Program-made: the position numbers and the translations under genes
Assembly (NCBI GenBank): GCA_003488525.1
Contig: DNLG01000133.1
Coordinates: forward strand, 1 to 5,839
DNA: 5,839 nt
From: Bacteroidota bacterium
Lineage (GTDB): Bacteria; Bacteroidota; Ignavibacteria; Kapaibacteriales; Kapaibacteriaceae
Direction of reading: 5' to 3'
The notes under the pieces: generated by a model
The model's input: the letters and a program-made list of their open reading frames with translations, nothing else
Databases searched by the model: none
Told to the model about the DNA's origin: nothing
Part shown: in pieces, positions 1 to 5,839 of the stretch
Position numbering within the stretch: the stretch's first letter is position 1
Layout of the letters: each line of letters begins with the position of its first letter

Positions 1-13
1 CGCGCTTGCGCGC

Positions 14-52
14 TTCCCTCCGCAGGTTTCCCTCCGCCTCGGCTTCCCTCCG
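14..52. repeat. Three direct copies of TTCCCTCCG
   Basis: The nonamer TTCCCTCCG occurs exactly at 14-22, 28-36 and 44-52, with start-to-start spacing of 14 and 16 bases. The sequence between copies is not conserved apart from GC richness. Just before them, CGCGCTT occurs twice (1-7 and 9-15). On the minus strand the unit reads CGGAGGGAA, a purine-rich string resembling a Shine-Dalgarno sequence, but no gene start follows it in that direction within the window. Its role is unknown. It may be low-complexity coding sequence of an upstream gene or a regulatory or intergenic repeat. Confidence 0.6.
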
Positions 53-105
53 TGGATGTCGTGGGGAAAATCTGTGCCTATCCCCGGCGGCTGAATTCCT
101 AGATT

Positions 106-110
106 GAGGG
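106..110 (+). promoter_or_regulatory. Possible ribosome binding site abutting dnaB start
   Basis: GAGGG lies directly against the ATG at 111 with no spacer, whereas a working Shine-Dalgarno site normally sits about 5-9 bases away. An in-frame TGA at 105-107 rules out any start further upstream, so ATG 111 is the earliest possible start. The purine string may therefore not act as a true ribosome binding site. Weak reliance on Shine-Dalgarno pairing is common in Bacteroidota relatives. Confidence 0.3.
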
Positions 111-1550
111 ATGAGTCAAAATCTGCCACAGCGGGGCTCGGTCCTGACGATTGAGGACCCGGTCGGTAATGTACCGCCCCATTCCACAGATGCTGAAGTT
201 GCCGTTCTTGGAGCAATGCTTCTCGACCGGGAGGCTGTAGCCAAGGTTGTCGAAGTTCTCGACGCGGAGTGCTTCTATCACGAACGCCATGTGCGGATCT
301 TCAAGGCCATGATGGCGTTGTTTGAGCGCGGAGTAACGATCGATATCGTTTCGCTGGCCGATCAGTTGCAGCGGGAGGGGGCTTTGGAGATCGTTGGCGG
401 AATGTATGCCATTACGGAGCTGACCATCAGGACAGTTTCGGCCGCGAACGTTGAGCACCATGCCCGCATTGTGCTCGAGAGGTTTCTCAAGCGCCAGCTG
501 ATCAAGGTTGCAGGAGAGATCATCCGTGACTCGTTTGATGACACGACGGATGCACTTGACGAGGTGGACCGAGCCGAGCAGCGCATTTTCGACATTGCCG
601 AACGTCGACTGCGCCGGTCGTACATGGGCATGAAGAAGCTGACGAAGGATGCCATCGAGCGAATCCTATCAATGTCCTCACGCGACAGCGACGGTATCAC
701 GGGCGTTCCTTCAGGGTTCACGCAGCTTGATCAGCTACTGAGCGGTTTCCAACCGTCAGACCTGGTGATCGTGGCCGCACGCCCGTCGATGGGGAAGACG
801 GCCTTCGCCCTCACCATCGCCCGCGAGGCGGCCCGGCGCGGCAAGGCCGTTGGCGTGTTCTCGCTGGAAATGTCCGCTCAGCAGCTCGTGCTGCGTCTGA
901 TCTCTGCCGATGCACAGGTGGGCTTGCAGGCGCTGCGCAGTGGACGTCTTTCCGGCAATGAGATGCACGAGATCGTCACACGCATCGATGACCTTATGAA
1001 TGCCAAGATATTCATCGATGATTCGGCTGCCCTTTCTCCTGTCGAGTTCCGTGCAAAGTGTCGACGCATGAAGGTCGAACACGGCATCGACATGGTGATG
1101 GTCGACTACCTTCAGCTGATGCATGCACCAAAGGCTGAAAGCCGAGAGCGCGAGATCTCGACGATCTCGCATGCCCTGAAGGCCGTTGCCAAGGAGCTGA
1201 ACATCCCCGTCATCGCCCTGTCGCAGCTGAACCGTACGCTTGAAGCCCGGTCCGACAAGCGTCCAATGCTTTCTGACCTTCGAGAATCGGGCTCCATCGA
1301 GCAGGATGCCGATGTGGTGATGTTCATTCACCGTCCGGAGTACTACAAGATCATGACGTTCGACGATGGCAGGTCCACCGAGAACATTGCCGAGATCATC
1401 GTCGGTAAGCAGCGTAATGGTCCAACTGGTGACGTACGCCTCTTCTATCAGAAGGAGCTTGCCGCGTTCCATGATCTGACCTACCATCGAGATGCGTTTG
1501 ATGCGCCCCCTGATGCAGGAATGCTCGACGATGCAGGCCCGGCGTTCTGA
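111..1550 (+). CDS. dnaB: Replicative DNA helicase DnaB
   Basis: This 479-residue protein is the hexameric ring helicase that unwinds DNA 5' to 3' at the replication fork using ATP and interacts with primase through its N-terminal domain. The N-terminal domain (about 21-125) opens with the family hallmark PPHSTDAEVAVLGAMLLD. A linker helix (about 172-187) leads to the RecA-like motor (about 195-460). Visible motor motifs are Walker A ARPSMGKT (223-230, Lys229), the FSLEMS motif with catalytic Glu253, Walker B MVMVDYLQLM (328-337, Asp332), SQLNR (371-375), LSDLRESGSIEQDADVV (387-403) and KQRNGPTG with the Lys433/Arg435 finger residues. The tail after about 460 is acidic and probably disordered. 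Length is normal (the E. coli protein has 471 residues) and no intein interrupts the motifs. ATG 111 is chosen because a stop lies at 105-107 and the next Met would cut into the N-terminal domain. It stands 73 bases before the next gene, with no functional link evident. Confidence 0.98.
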   Translation: MSQNLPQRGSVLTIEDPVGNVPPHSTDAEVAVLGAMLLDREAVAKVVEVLDAECFYHERHVRIFKAMMALFERGVTIDIVSLADQLQREGALEIVGGMYAITELTIRTVSAANVEHHARIVLERFLKRQLIKVAGEIIRDSFDDTTDALDEVDRAEQRIFDIAERRLRRSYMGMKKLTKDAIERILSMSSRDSDGITGVPSGFTQLDQLLSGFQPSDLVIVAARPSMGKTAFALTIAREAARRGKAVGVFSLEMSAQQLVLRLISADAQVGLQALRSGRLSGNEMHEIVTRIDDLMNAKIFIDDSAALSPVEFRAKCRRMKVEHGIDMVMVDYLQLMHAPKAESREREISTISHALKAVAKELNIPVIALSQLNRTLEARSDKRPMLSDLRESGSIEQDADVVMFIHRPEYYKIMTFDDGRSTENIAEIIVGKQRNGPTGDVRLFYQKELAAFHDLTYHRDAFDAPPDAGMLDDAGPAF

Positions 1551-1553
1551 TGA

Positions 1554-1582
1554 TGCAAACGGCGAGAAACAATCGCCCTGCA
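1554..1582 (+). other. Small hairpin in the dnaB-downstream gap
   Basis: Just after the dnaB stop, GGCGA (1561-1565) pairs perfectly with TCGCC (1573-1577) across the loop GAAACAA. An outer TGCA (1554-1557) can pair with TGCA (1579-1582) across an asymmetric internal loop of three bases and one base. No T-run follows, so a classical rho-independent terminator is not supported. It could be a weak processing or attenuation element, or chance. The rest of the gap to 1612 holds no convincing promoter. Confidence 0.3.
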
Positions 1583-1612
1583 CGTTGTAGATTCCGCACA
1601 CTTTGCCATTCC

Positions 1613-1620
1613 GAGGAGAA
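1613..1620 (+). promoter_or_regulatory. Ribosome binding site deciding the WD40 gene start
   Basis: GAGGAGAA contains AGGAG (1614-1618) with a 5-base spacer to ATG 1624. This favours ATG 1624 over the in-frame TTG at 1603, which would place the site inside the gene and put seven extra residues ahead of a signal peptide that is already complete. GTG at 1621 is also in frame but has a spacer of only two bases. Confidence 0.85.
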
Positions 1621-1623
1621 GTG

Positions 1624-3699
1624 ATGAAGCAACTGTTTACTCTGTTGTGCACCGCAATGGTTCTATCGGCAACGCTGATGGCACAGGATCCCGTGCTTCA
1701 GCTGGAAGCGCCGCGCGGGGGAGTGACCTTCTACACCACGCGTGATACAGTCATTGAGATCCGCTGGATCGGAGTCGATGATACGGTGGCTGTCAAACTC
1801 GACTATACCACGGACAATGGACGTCGGTGGACGGTGATCGAGGATAGTGCCAGGGGGCTTACCTATCCGTGGAACGTGAAGGGACTTGCGCCAACGTCAA
1901 CCTACCGCGTGCGCGTCTCACAGTTGCGTCCACCGGGAGCCGAAGACCAGGTGGTGTATAGCGGCCACAACAGTGCCGTTGTTGATGCATGGTGGAACCC
2001 GGCCAATACCCGCGTGGTGAGTGTTGCAGCAGAGGCACACATCTGGGATGCGATGCAGAGCTCATCCGATCCTCTGGCCGCCCTGCCCGGGGGGCGCACG
2101 CAGTTCACCTCCGTGCGCTGGAGTGCTGATTCAACAACGATCGTTGCCGGATCCGAGGATGGGGAAGATGGCAAGGTCGAGGTGTTCGACGTCGCCTCGG
2201 TGACCAGCACGCTGGCGCTCAACCTCGATACATCGGTCATGAAGGTCGAAGTCGATCCAACGGCATCGTGGATCTTCATCCAGTCACTTGCGCCACGCGT
2301 GCAGATCCACCGTCTGCGACCGGCCATTTCCAATGGGCCGACGCTTTTCATCGGATCGAACGTATCGGACATTGCTCTGAATGCCGACGGTTCGCGCGTT
2401 GCGGTCTCGGCGGATGCCAATGCTCGGGTGTACTCCCGACTCGGCGGTTTGCCGGTGACGTTCAATGCGCACGGCATCGGCGGTGCTCAGGCCGCTGCAT
2501 TCAGTCCAGACGGAACACGCGTGTGCAGCATCGGTGGTGACCTGACGACGCGGATGTGGAATTCCGCCACCGGCGTTGAGTTCTGGAATGCGACCGATAA
2601 ACGTGAGGGCGTTCGCTGCGTCGCCTATTCGTCCGACGGTAGTCTTGTTGCCGTTGGGATGGCCGACTCATCGATCAAGGTGTTTCGTGCCGATAGTGGG
2701 ATTCTCGTCTGGAGGTTCACGAACTACCGAGACAATGTGCGCATGGTGCAGTTCTCGCCCGATGGGGCCTACATAGCAGGTGCCTCGGATGACAACTTCG
2801 CACGCGTTCACGATCTGACCACGGGCGAGCTGAAGGCTGCGTTCCAGCATCGCGACAACGTAAATCTGGTACGCTGGTCCAATGCCAGCGATCGGCTGCT
2901 GACAGCGTCGGATGATGGAACAGCACGTATCTGGCAGGTCACCTCGATCGTTCTGCAATCCGATACCACCGAGCAGTTCACGATCGCTCCGCCCCCTCCG
3001 GCATTCGTTCGATTCGTTGCCACGGGGGACACGTTGAATATTGAGGAAACAACAACGATCACTGTCCGCACCGAGAACCCGCAGTTTCTTGGTCTTGCCG
3101 AGGTCGACAGCGTGCGCCTTCGCCTGGCGTATGACCCTTCGATGCTCTTCCGCACATCATCGTCGATTCCGCTGACGGTGATCGATGATGTTTTTAATGG
3201 TCGGAGCAAGCAGTTCCTTATCTGTACGGTGCCACTCGATACGGTAGCCAAGGATCTCTTCACGGTCAGCTTCCAGGCCACACTGGGTCAGGACAGCGTC
3301 ACGAGACTGATGTTTGACAATGTCGCCCTTATCGGCAAGGGTCCAGGCGCACGCGTCGAGGTTCTGAGCGATACGATCCTTGTGCGTGGGATCTGCCGCA
3401 TCGGCGATGGTCCGCGCATGTACAACGCCAACGGCGCTCCGCTGGCGATCGTCTCTCGCCCCCTGCCGGACGGTATTGCATTGGATTGTACGCTGAGCGA
3501 GTCGGCCACGGCAACACTTTCGGTCTATGATGTGCGTGGCGCGCTCATCATGCGTGATCGCACGACTGGCGATGAGGAACGATCCCGACGAATGCGGCGT
3601 GTTGTGCCGGCACACCTTCTACATGGCGTTGCACTCGTGACGCTGACAACGCCTACGCAGTCGACTACGGCGGTGATCATTGACGGAGGCCGACCATGA
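1624..3699 (+). CDS. Secreted WD40 beta-propeller protein with probable T9SS-type C-terminal domain
   Basis: This is a 691-residue exported protein of unknown specific function. A Sec signal peptide (1 to about 20, MKQLFTLLCTAMVLSATLMA) precedes the mature start at QDP. Residues 24-101 look Ig/FN3-like (DYTTDNGRRWTVI, 60-72). Residues 113-439 form about eight WD40-type blades. The clearest carry AAFSPDGTRV (291-300), VQFSPDGAYIAGASDD (375-390) and SDDGTARIWQV (429-439), while blades 1-4 are more divergent. A proline run (455-459) leads to a cohesin-like beta-sandwich (about 460-590; VDSVRLRLAYDPSMLF). The C-terminus (about 611-687) resembles a type A T9SS sorting domain: TLSVYDVRGALIMR (631-644), then LLHGVALVTLTT, though the usual GVY aromatic is replaced by Ala. 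Such propellers usually serve as protein-binding platforms, and no catalytic motif is visible. Its stop overlaps the next gene's start, implying coupled expression. The domain order is fairly secure; the sorting-domain and cohesin-like calls come from pattern memory. A PorE-like or surface adhesion role is speculative. Confidence 0.88.
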   Translation: MKQLFTLLCTAMVLSATLMAQDPVLQLEAPRGGVTFYTTRDTVIEIRWIGVDDTVAVKLDYTTDNGRRWTVIEDSARGLTYPWNVKGLAPTSTYRVRVSQLRPPGAEDQVVYSGHNSAVVDAWWNPANTRVVSVAAEAHIWDAMQSSSDPLAALPGGRTQFTSVRWSADSTTIVAGSEDGEDGKVEVFDVASVTSTLALNLDTSVMKVEVDPTASWIFIQSLAPRVQIHRLRPAISNGPTLFIGSNVSDIALNADGSRVAVSADANARVYSRLGGLPVTFNAHGIGGAQAAAFSPDGTRVCSIGGDLTTRMWNSATGVEFWNATDKREGVRCVAYSSDGSLVAVGMADSSIKVFRADSGILVWRFTNYRDNVRMVQFSPDGAYIAGASDDNFARVHDLTTGELKAAFQHRDNVNLVRWSNASDRLLTASDDGTARIWQVTSIVLQSDTTEQFTIAPPPPAFVRFVATGDTLNIEETTTITVRTENPQFLGLAEVDSVRLRLAYDPSMLFRTSSSIPLTVIDDVFNGRSKQFLICTVPLDTVAKDLFTVSFQATLGQDSVTRLMFDNVALIGKGPGARVEVLSDTILVRGICRIGDGPRMYNANGAPLAIVSRPLPDGIALDCTLSESATATLSVYDVRGALIMRDRTTGDEERSRRMRRVVPAHLLHGVALVTLTTPTQSTTAVIIDGGRP
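3685..3689 (+). promoter_or_regulatory. Ribosome binding site of the OmpA-family gene, inside the WD40 gene
   Basis: GGAGG lies 6 bases before ATG 3696 and within the last codons of the upstream gene, where it encodes part of the terminal Gly-Gly-Arg. With the ATGA overlap at 3696-3699, this is the usual arrangement for translational coupling or re-initiation. Confidence 0.9.
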
Positions 3700-5828
3700 C
3701 CAAGCGGATCTCTGCGCTTCTACTGGCGGTTCTCCTGGCAACACCGGTGCTGACAGCTCAATGGTGGAAGGTCACCCTTCCGGAAGACGTCTGGCTTACA
3801 CAGGTCGGTATCACGGCCCATGGCGCGTATCTCATGCATGATGCGCGGTTTTCGCTTCCGCAGGCACCAATGTGCTGCGAGCCGTATCAAAGTTCAACGG
3901 CCGGCTCGATGTCGGTCTCTGCCTTTGTGCGTCAGGAGATCACCAAGCATGTCCGTCTGAATATTCGCGGGTCATACGTTCCGATGGCCGGGACATTCAC
4001 GCAGGATCAATCGATCTTTGTCACGGGCGCGATCAGGGGGCTCACGCGCTCCACACTGGAAACATCGATGACCTTTGTCGGTGGTGAGATCCTGGCCGAT
4101 GTGCGTGTTGCCGATCCCATCCGGCTGATGGCCGGCGTGACGATCGGAACTCTTTCGGGGGCAACGTTCTCGCAGCGTGAAGACCTTATTCAGCCGGGAA
4201 CGGGCACCTTCGAGAATGGACGCCGCACACGCAACGAATCCAGGGGTGTTGCCCTGCAAAACGTCAGCACCAGTCACATGGGCGCTACCTTCGGTGTGGG
4301 GTATGATATCCCCATGACCGAGAACCACTCGGTTGTGGTTACCCCTGAGTTTCTGTACACGGCGGCACTTGGTGACAACATCAGTGGCGTTTCGTGGCGA
4401 ACAAACATGGTGCGCCTCGGAGCCAGCATTGCGTTCTCACTCAACGCACCGCAACCGCCGACGCCGGTCGAACGACGTCGCGAAGAGATCGTCGACTCGC
4501 TTATTGTGCGTATCGCGCCCGATGCCGAGGAGTACCGCACGAAGGGGCAGGAGAGAATTGTGCTCGATACGGTGGTCGACGCCGACCTGGTGGTCATCAC
4601 CGAACGCGTCTCGCGCATCGATACGGTCTACATCCCCGAGCCCCCTGTCATCAATGCAGCCATTAGGGCCAGAGCGATCGATGAAAAGGGAGCGTTGCAG
4701 GACGTGTTTACGATCAACGTCACCACCCAGTATGTGACCGAAGCTCTACCGATCCTGCCGGCGATCTTCTTCGATGGTCAGTCGATCACGATCTCTCCAC
4801 GCTACCGCCAGGTGAGCAAGAGCAGCGAATTTGATCTGCCTTCCGTCCCTCCGAGAACCACGTCGGTTCACCGGGAGATCCTGAATATCCTCGGTGAGCG
4901 CCTCAAACTCTCGCCGGCGATGACCATTCAGCTGCGCGGTACGGCGGATCCGACAACGGAGAACGCCGACTGCAATCTTGCCCGGTCTCGAGCCGTTGCC
5001 GTTAAGGATTATCTGACCCGCGTCTGGGGCATCGAAGATGCACGCATCACCATCACGGCAGGGGCCGGCTCGTGTGCGCCCGACCGTGTGACGCGTCGGA
5101 TGTCGGAAGAAGGGTATGCAGAGAACCGTCGCGTCGAGATCTCGTCGAATGACCTTGCGCTGCTTGCTTCCGTGGCCAAGCGCCGATTCAACGAAGCACG
5201 CACGGTCAATCCCCCGCGTCTTCAGTTCGACCCTGCCGGGACAAGTACCAAGTTCATCACGGACTGGACGCTTGAGGCTCGCAGCGGACAGACGCAGCTG
5301 TTCTCAAAGTCCGGCAAGGGGCTCCCGGAGGTGGTAACGCAGGACCTTCCGCTGACAACGGCCGAGCTCATGACCAGCGGCATGCCGGTCGATGTCGAGC
5401 TCAAGGTGAAGGGTATTCGACGCTCGTCGGCCGAGGCTACGACCAAGATCAACGTCCGCAAGGACACGGCAAACATTGAGCTCGAACGTCTCACGCTGAC
5501 GCTTTTCGAAGTGGCCAGCGACGAGATCTCCGCCATCGCCGAAGAACAGATAAAGTCCTTCGTCGAAAACGTCCCAGCCGGTTCCACCGTTGTGGTTCGT
5601 GGCTTTGCCGACATGCTCGGTAATGCCGAGTTCAACAAGAAGCTCTCCCAGAAGCGTGCCGAATCGGTCTGCGCGACCATCCGCAAGCATCTTCGCAAGC
5701 GCGTCGATCTGCAATGCAATGACATTGCAACGGATCGTTTCCCGCCGGGGATCGAATCATACAACACACCCGAAGAACGCTTCCTGAGCCGTACAGTGCA
5801 GATCGAGGTGAAGAAGTCGAGGAAATAG
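3696..5828 (+). CDS. Outer-membrane beta-barrel protein with two OmpA-like peptidoglycan-binding domains
   Basis: This 710-residue protein probably spans the outer membrane and grips peptidoglycan. A signal peptide (1 to about 21, ending VLTA) is followed by a barrel-like region (about 22-250) of alternating strands such as VRLNIRGSYVPM and MVRLGASIAFSLN, with a Cys-Cys pair at 60-61. A proline-rich linker (251-257) and a DTV-rich connector (to about 350) lead to a first OmpA-like domain (about 352-486: GTADPT with Asp418, LARSRA with Arg432, ENRRVEI 476-482). Next come an Ig-like segment (about 508-588, with GKGLPEVV) and a second OmpA-like domain (about 598-706: GFADMLG with Asp639, NKKLSQKRA with Arg654). 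In OmpA_C the equivalent Asp and Arg bind diaminopimelate, and both domains keep the pair. The second fits the consensus closely; the first spaces them 14 rather than 15 residues apart. No lipobox is seen. The gene is coupled to the WD40 gene upstream and ends 11 bases before the window edge. The envelope-anchoring role is confident; any partner or secretion role is inferred. Confidence 0.92.
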   Translation: MTKRISALLLAVLLATPVLTAQWWKVTLPEDVWLTQVGITAHGAYLMHDARFSLPQAPMCCEPYQSSTAGSMSVSAFVRQEITKHVRLNIRGSYVPMAGTFTQDQSIFVTGAIRGLTRSTLETSMTFVGGEILADVRVADPIRLMAGVTIGTLSGATFSQREDLIQPGTGTFENGRRTRNESRGVALQNVSTSHMGATFGVGYDIPMTENHSVVVTPEFLYTAALGDNISGVSWRTNMVRLGASIAFSLNAPQPPTPVERRREEIVDSLIVRIAPDAEEYRTKGQERIVLDTVVDADLVVITERVSRIDTVYIPEPPVINAAIRARAIDEKGALQDVFTINVTTQYVTEALPILPAIFFDGQSITISPRYRQVSKSSEFDLPSVPPRTTSVHREILNILGERLKLSPAMTIQLRGTADPTTENADCNLARSRAVAVKDYLTRVWGIEDARITITAGAGSCAPDRVTRRMSEEGYAENRRVEISSNDLALLASVAKRRFNEARTVNPPRLQFDPAGTSTKFITDWTLEARSGQTQLFSKSGKGLPEVVTQDLPLTTAELMTSGMPVDVELKVKGIRRSSAEATTKINVRKDTANIELERLTLTLFEVASDEISAIAEEQIKSFVENVPAGSTVVVRGFADMLGNAEFNKKLSQKRAESVCATIRKHLRKRVDLQCNDIATDRFPPGIESYNTPEERFLSRTVQIEVKKSRK

Positions 5829-5839
5829 GTACTGGGTAC

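Larger units (their letters stand above)
1..110. other. Upstream region of dnaB, no gene assigned
   Basis: This GC-rich stretch precedes dnaB. All three forward frames are open from base 1 and close at 92-94 (TGA), 100-102 (TAG) and 105-107 (TGA), so it could include the tail of an upstream gene, but no frame gives a recognisable protein. It holds three copies of a short repeat (14-52) and a possible small hairpin, GGGGA (63-67) pairing with TCCCC (81-85) across a 13-base loop. No T-run follows that hairpin, so it is not a convincing terminator. I see no clear sigma-70 or Bacteroidota-type (TAnnTTTG) promoter. TAGATTGA at 100-107 resembles the latter only loosely and lacks a matching upstream box. 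Confidence 0.5.

Noticed and set aside
63..85. GGGGA/TCCCC hairpin as a terminator of an upstream gene
   Set aside because: Only five base pairs with a 13-base loop and no T-run after it.
111..1550. Intein or frameshift in dnaB
   Set aside because: DnaB is a common intein host, but all motifs are contiguous and the length is normal.
1585..1605. Promoter for the WD40 gene in the gap (TTG at 1585, TTTG at 1602)
   Set aside because: The TA of the Bacteroidota-type -7 box is missing (ACACTTTG) and the spacing between the boxes is too short.
1603..1623. Earlier TTG start for the WD40 gene
   Set aside because: It would put a strong ribosome binding site inside the gene and lengthen the signal peptide with PFRGEV ahead of the natural MKQLF start.
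756..1652. Long open frame of 298 codons on the minus strand, opposite dnaB
   Set aside because: It lies almost wholly against a certain gene, its translation resembles no family, and long antisense frames are expected from GC-rich codon bias.
1902..2477. Minus-strand open frame of 191 codons opposite the WD40 gene
   Set aside because: It is a shadow of the propeller coding sequence, with no recognisable domain and no ribosome binding site noted.
5222..5767. Minus-strand open frame of 181 codons opposite the OmpA-like region
   Set aside because: It is Ser/Arg-rich translation with no domain, fully overlapping a well-supported gene.
5829..5839. GTAC-TGG-GTAC at the window end as the start of a terminator or repeat
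   Set aside because: Only 11 bases are available; GTAC is itself a palindrome, so the match carries little weight.

Overview
The window suggests a member of the Bacteroidota/Chlorobiota superphylum, most likely an Ignavibacteria- or Kapabacteria-like lineage. The reasons are a moderately GC-rich genome, a bacterial DnaB, a secreted beta-propeller protein ending in what looks like a degenerate type IX secretion (T9SS) sorting domain, and an OmpA-type surface protein with a Cys-Cys motif near the start of its barrel. This assignment rests on protein style alone, with no marker gene alignment.

The layout is simple: three long genes, all on the + strand, fill about 96% of the window. Bases 1-110 are a short upstream stretch with a three-copy CCCTCCG-type repeat. 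Bases 111-1550 encode the replicative helicase DnaB, complete and intein-free. A 73-base gap (1551-1623) holds a small hairpin and a good ribosome binding site. Bases 1624-3699 encode a secreted multidomain protein: signal peptide, Ig/FN3-like domain, about eight WD40-type blades, a cohesin-like beta-sandwich and a sorting-domain-like C-terminus. Bases 3696-5828 encode an outer-membrane beta-barrel protein with two OmpA-like peptidoglycan-binding domains. The last 11 bases are noncoding and too short to interpret.

DnaB is a housekeeping gene and probably only a chance neighbour. The other two genes overlap by ATGA (3696-3699) and are almost certainly translationally coupled, so they probably act together at the cell envelope. 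The barrel protein would anchor the outer membrane to peptidoglycan, and the propeller protein would be periplasmic or surface-exposed. Beta-propeller and OmpA_C-like domains also occur together in the T9SS protein PorE, so an envelope or secretion-scaffold role is a reasonable but unproven hypothesis. No RNA genes, mobile elements, CRISPR arrays or broken genes were seen.
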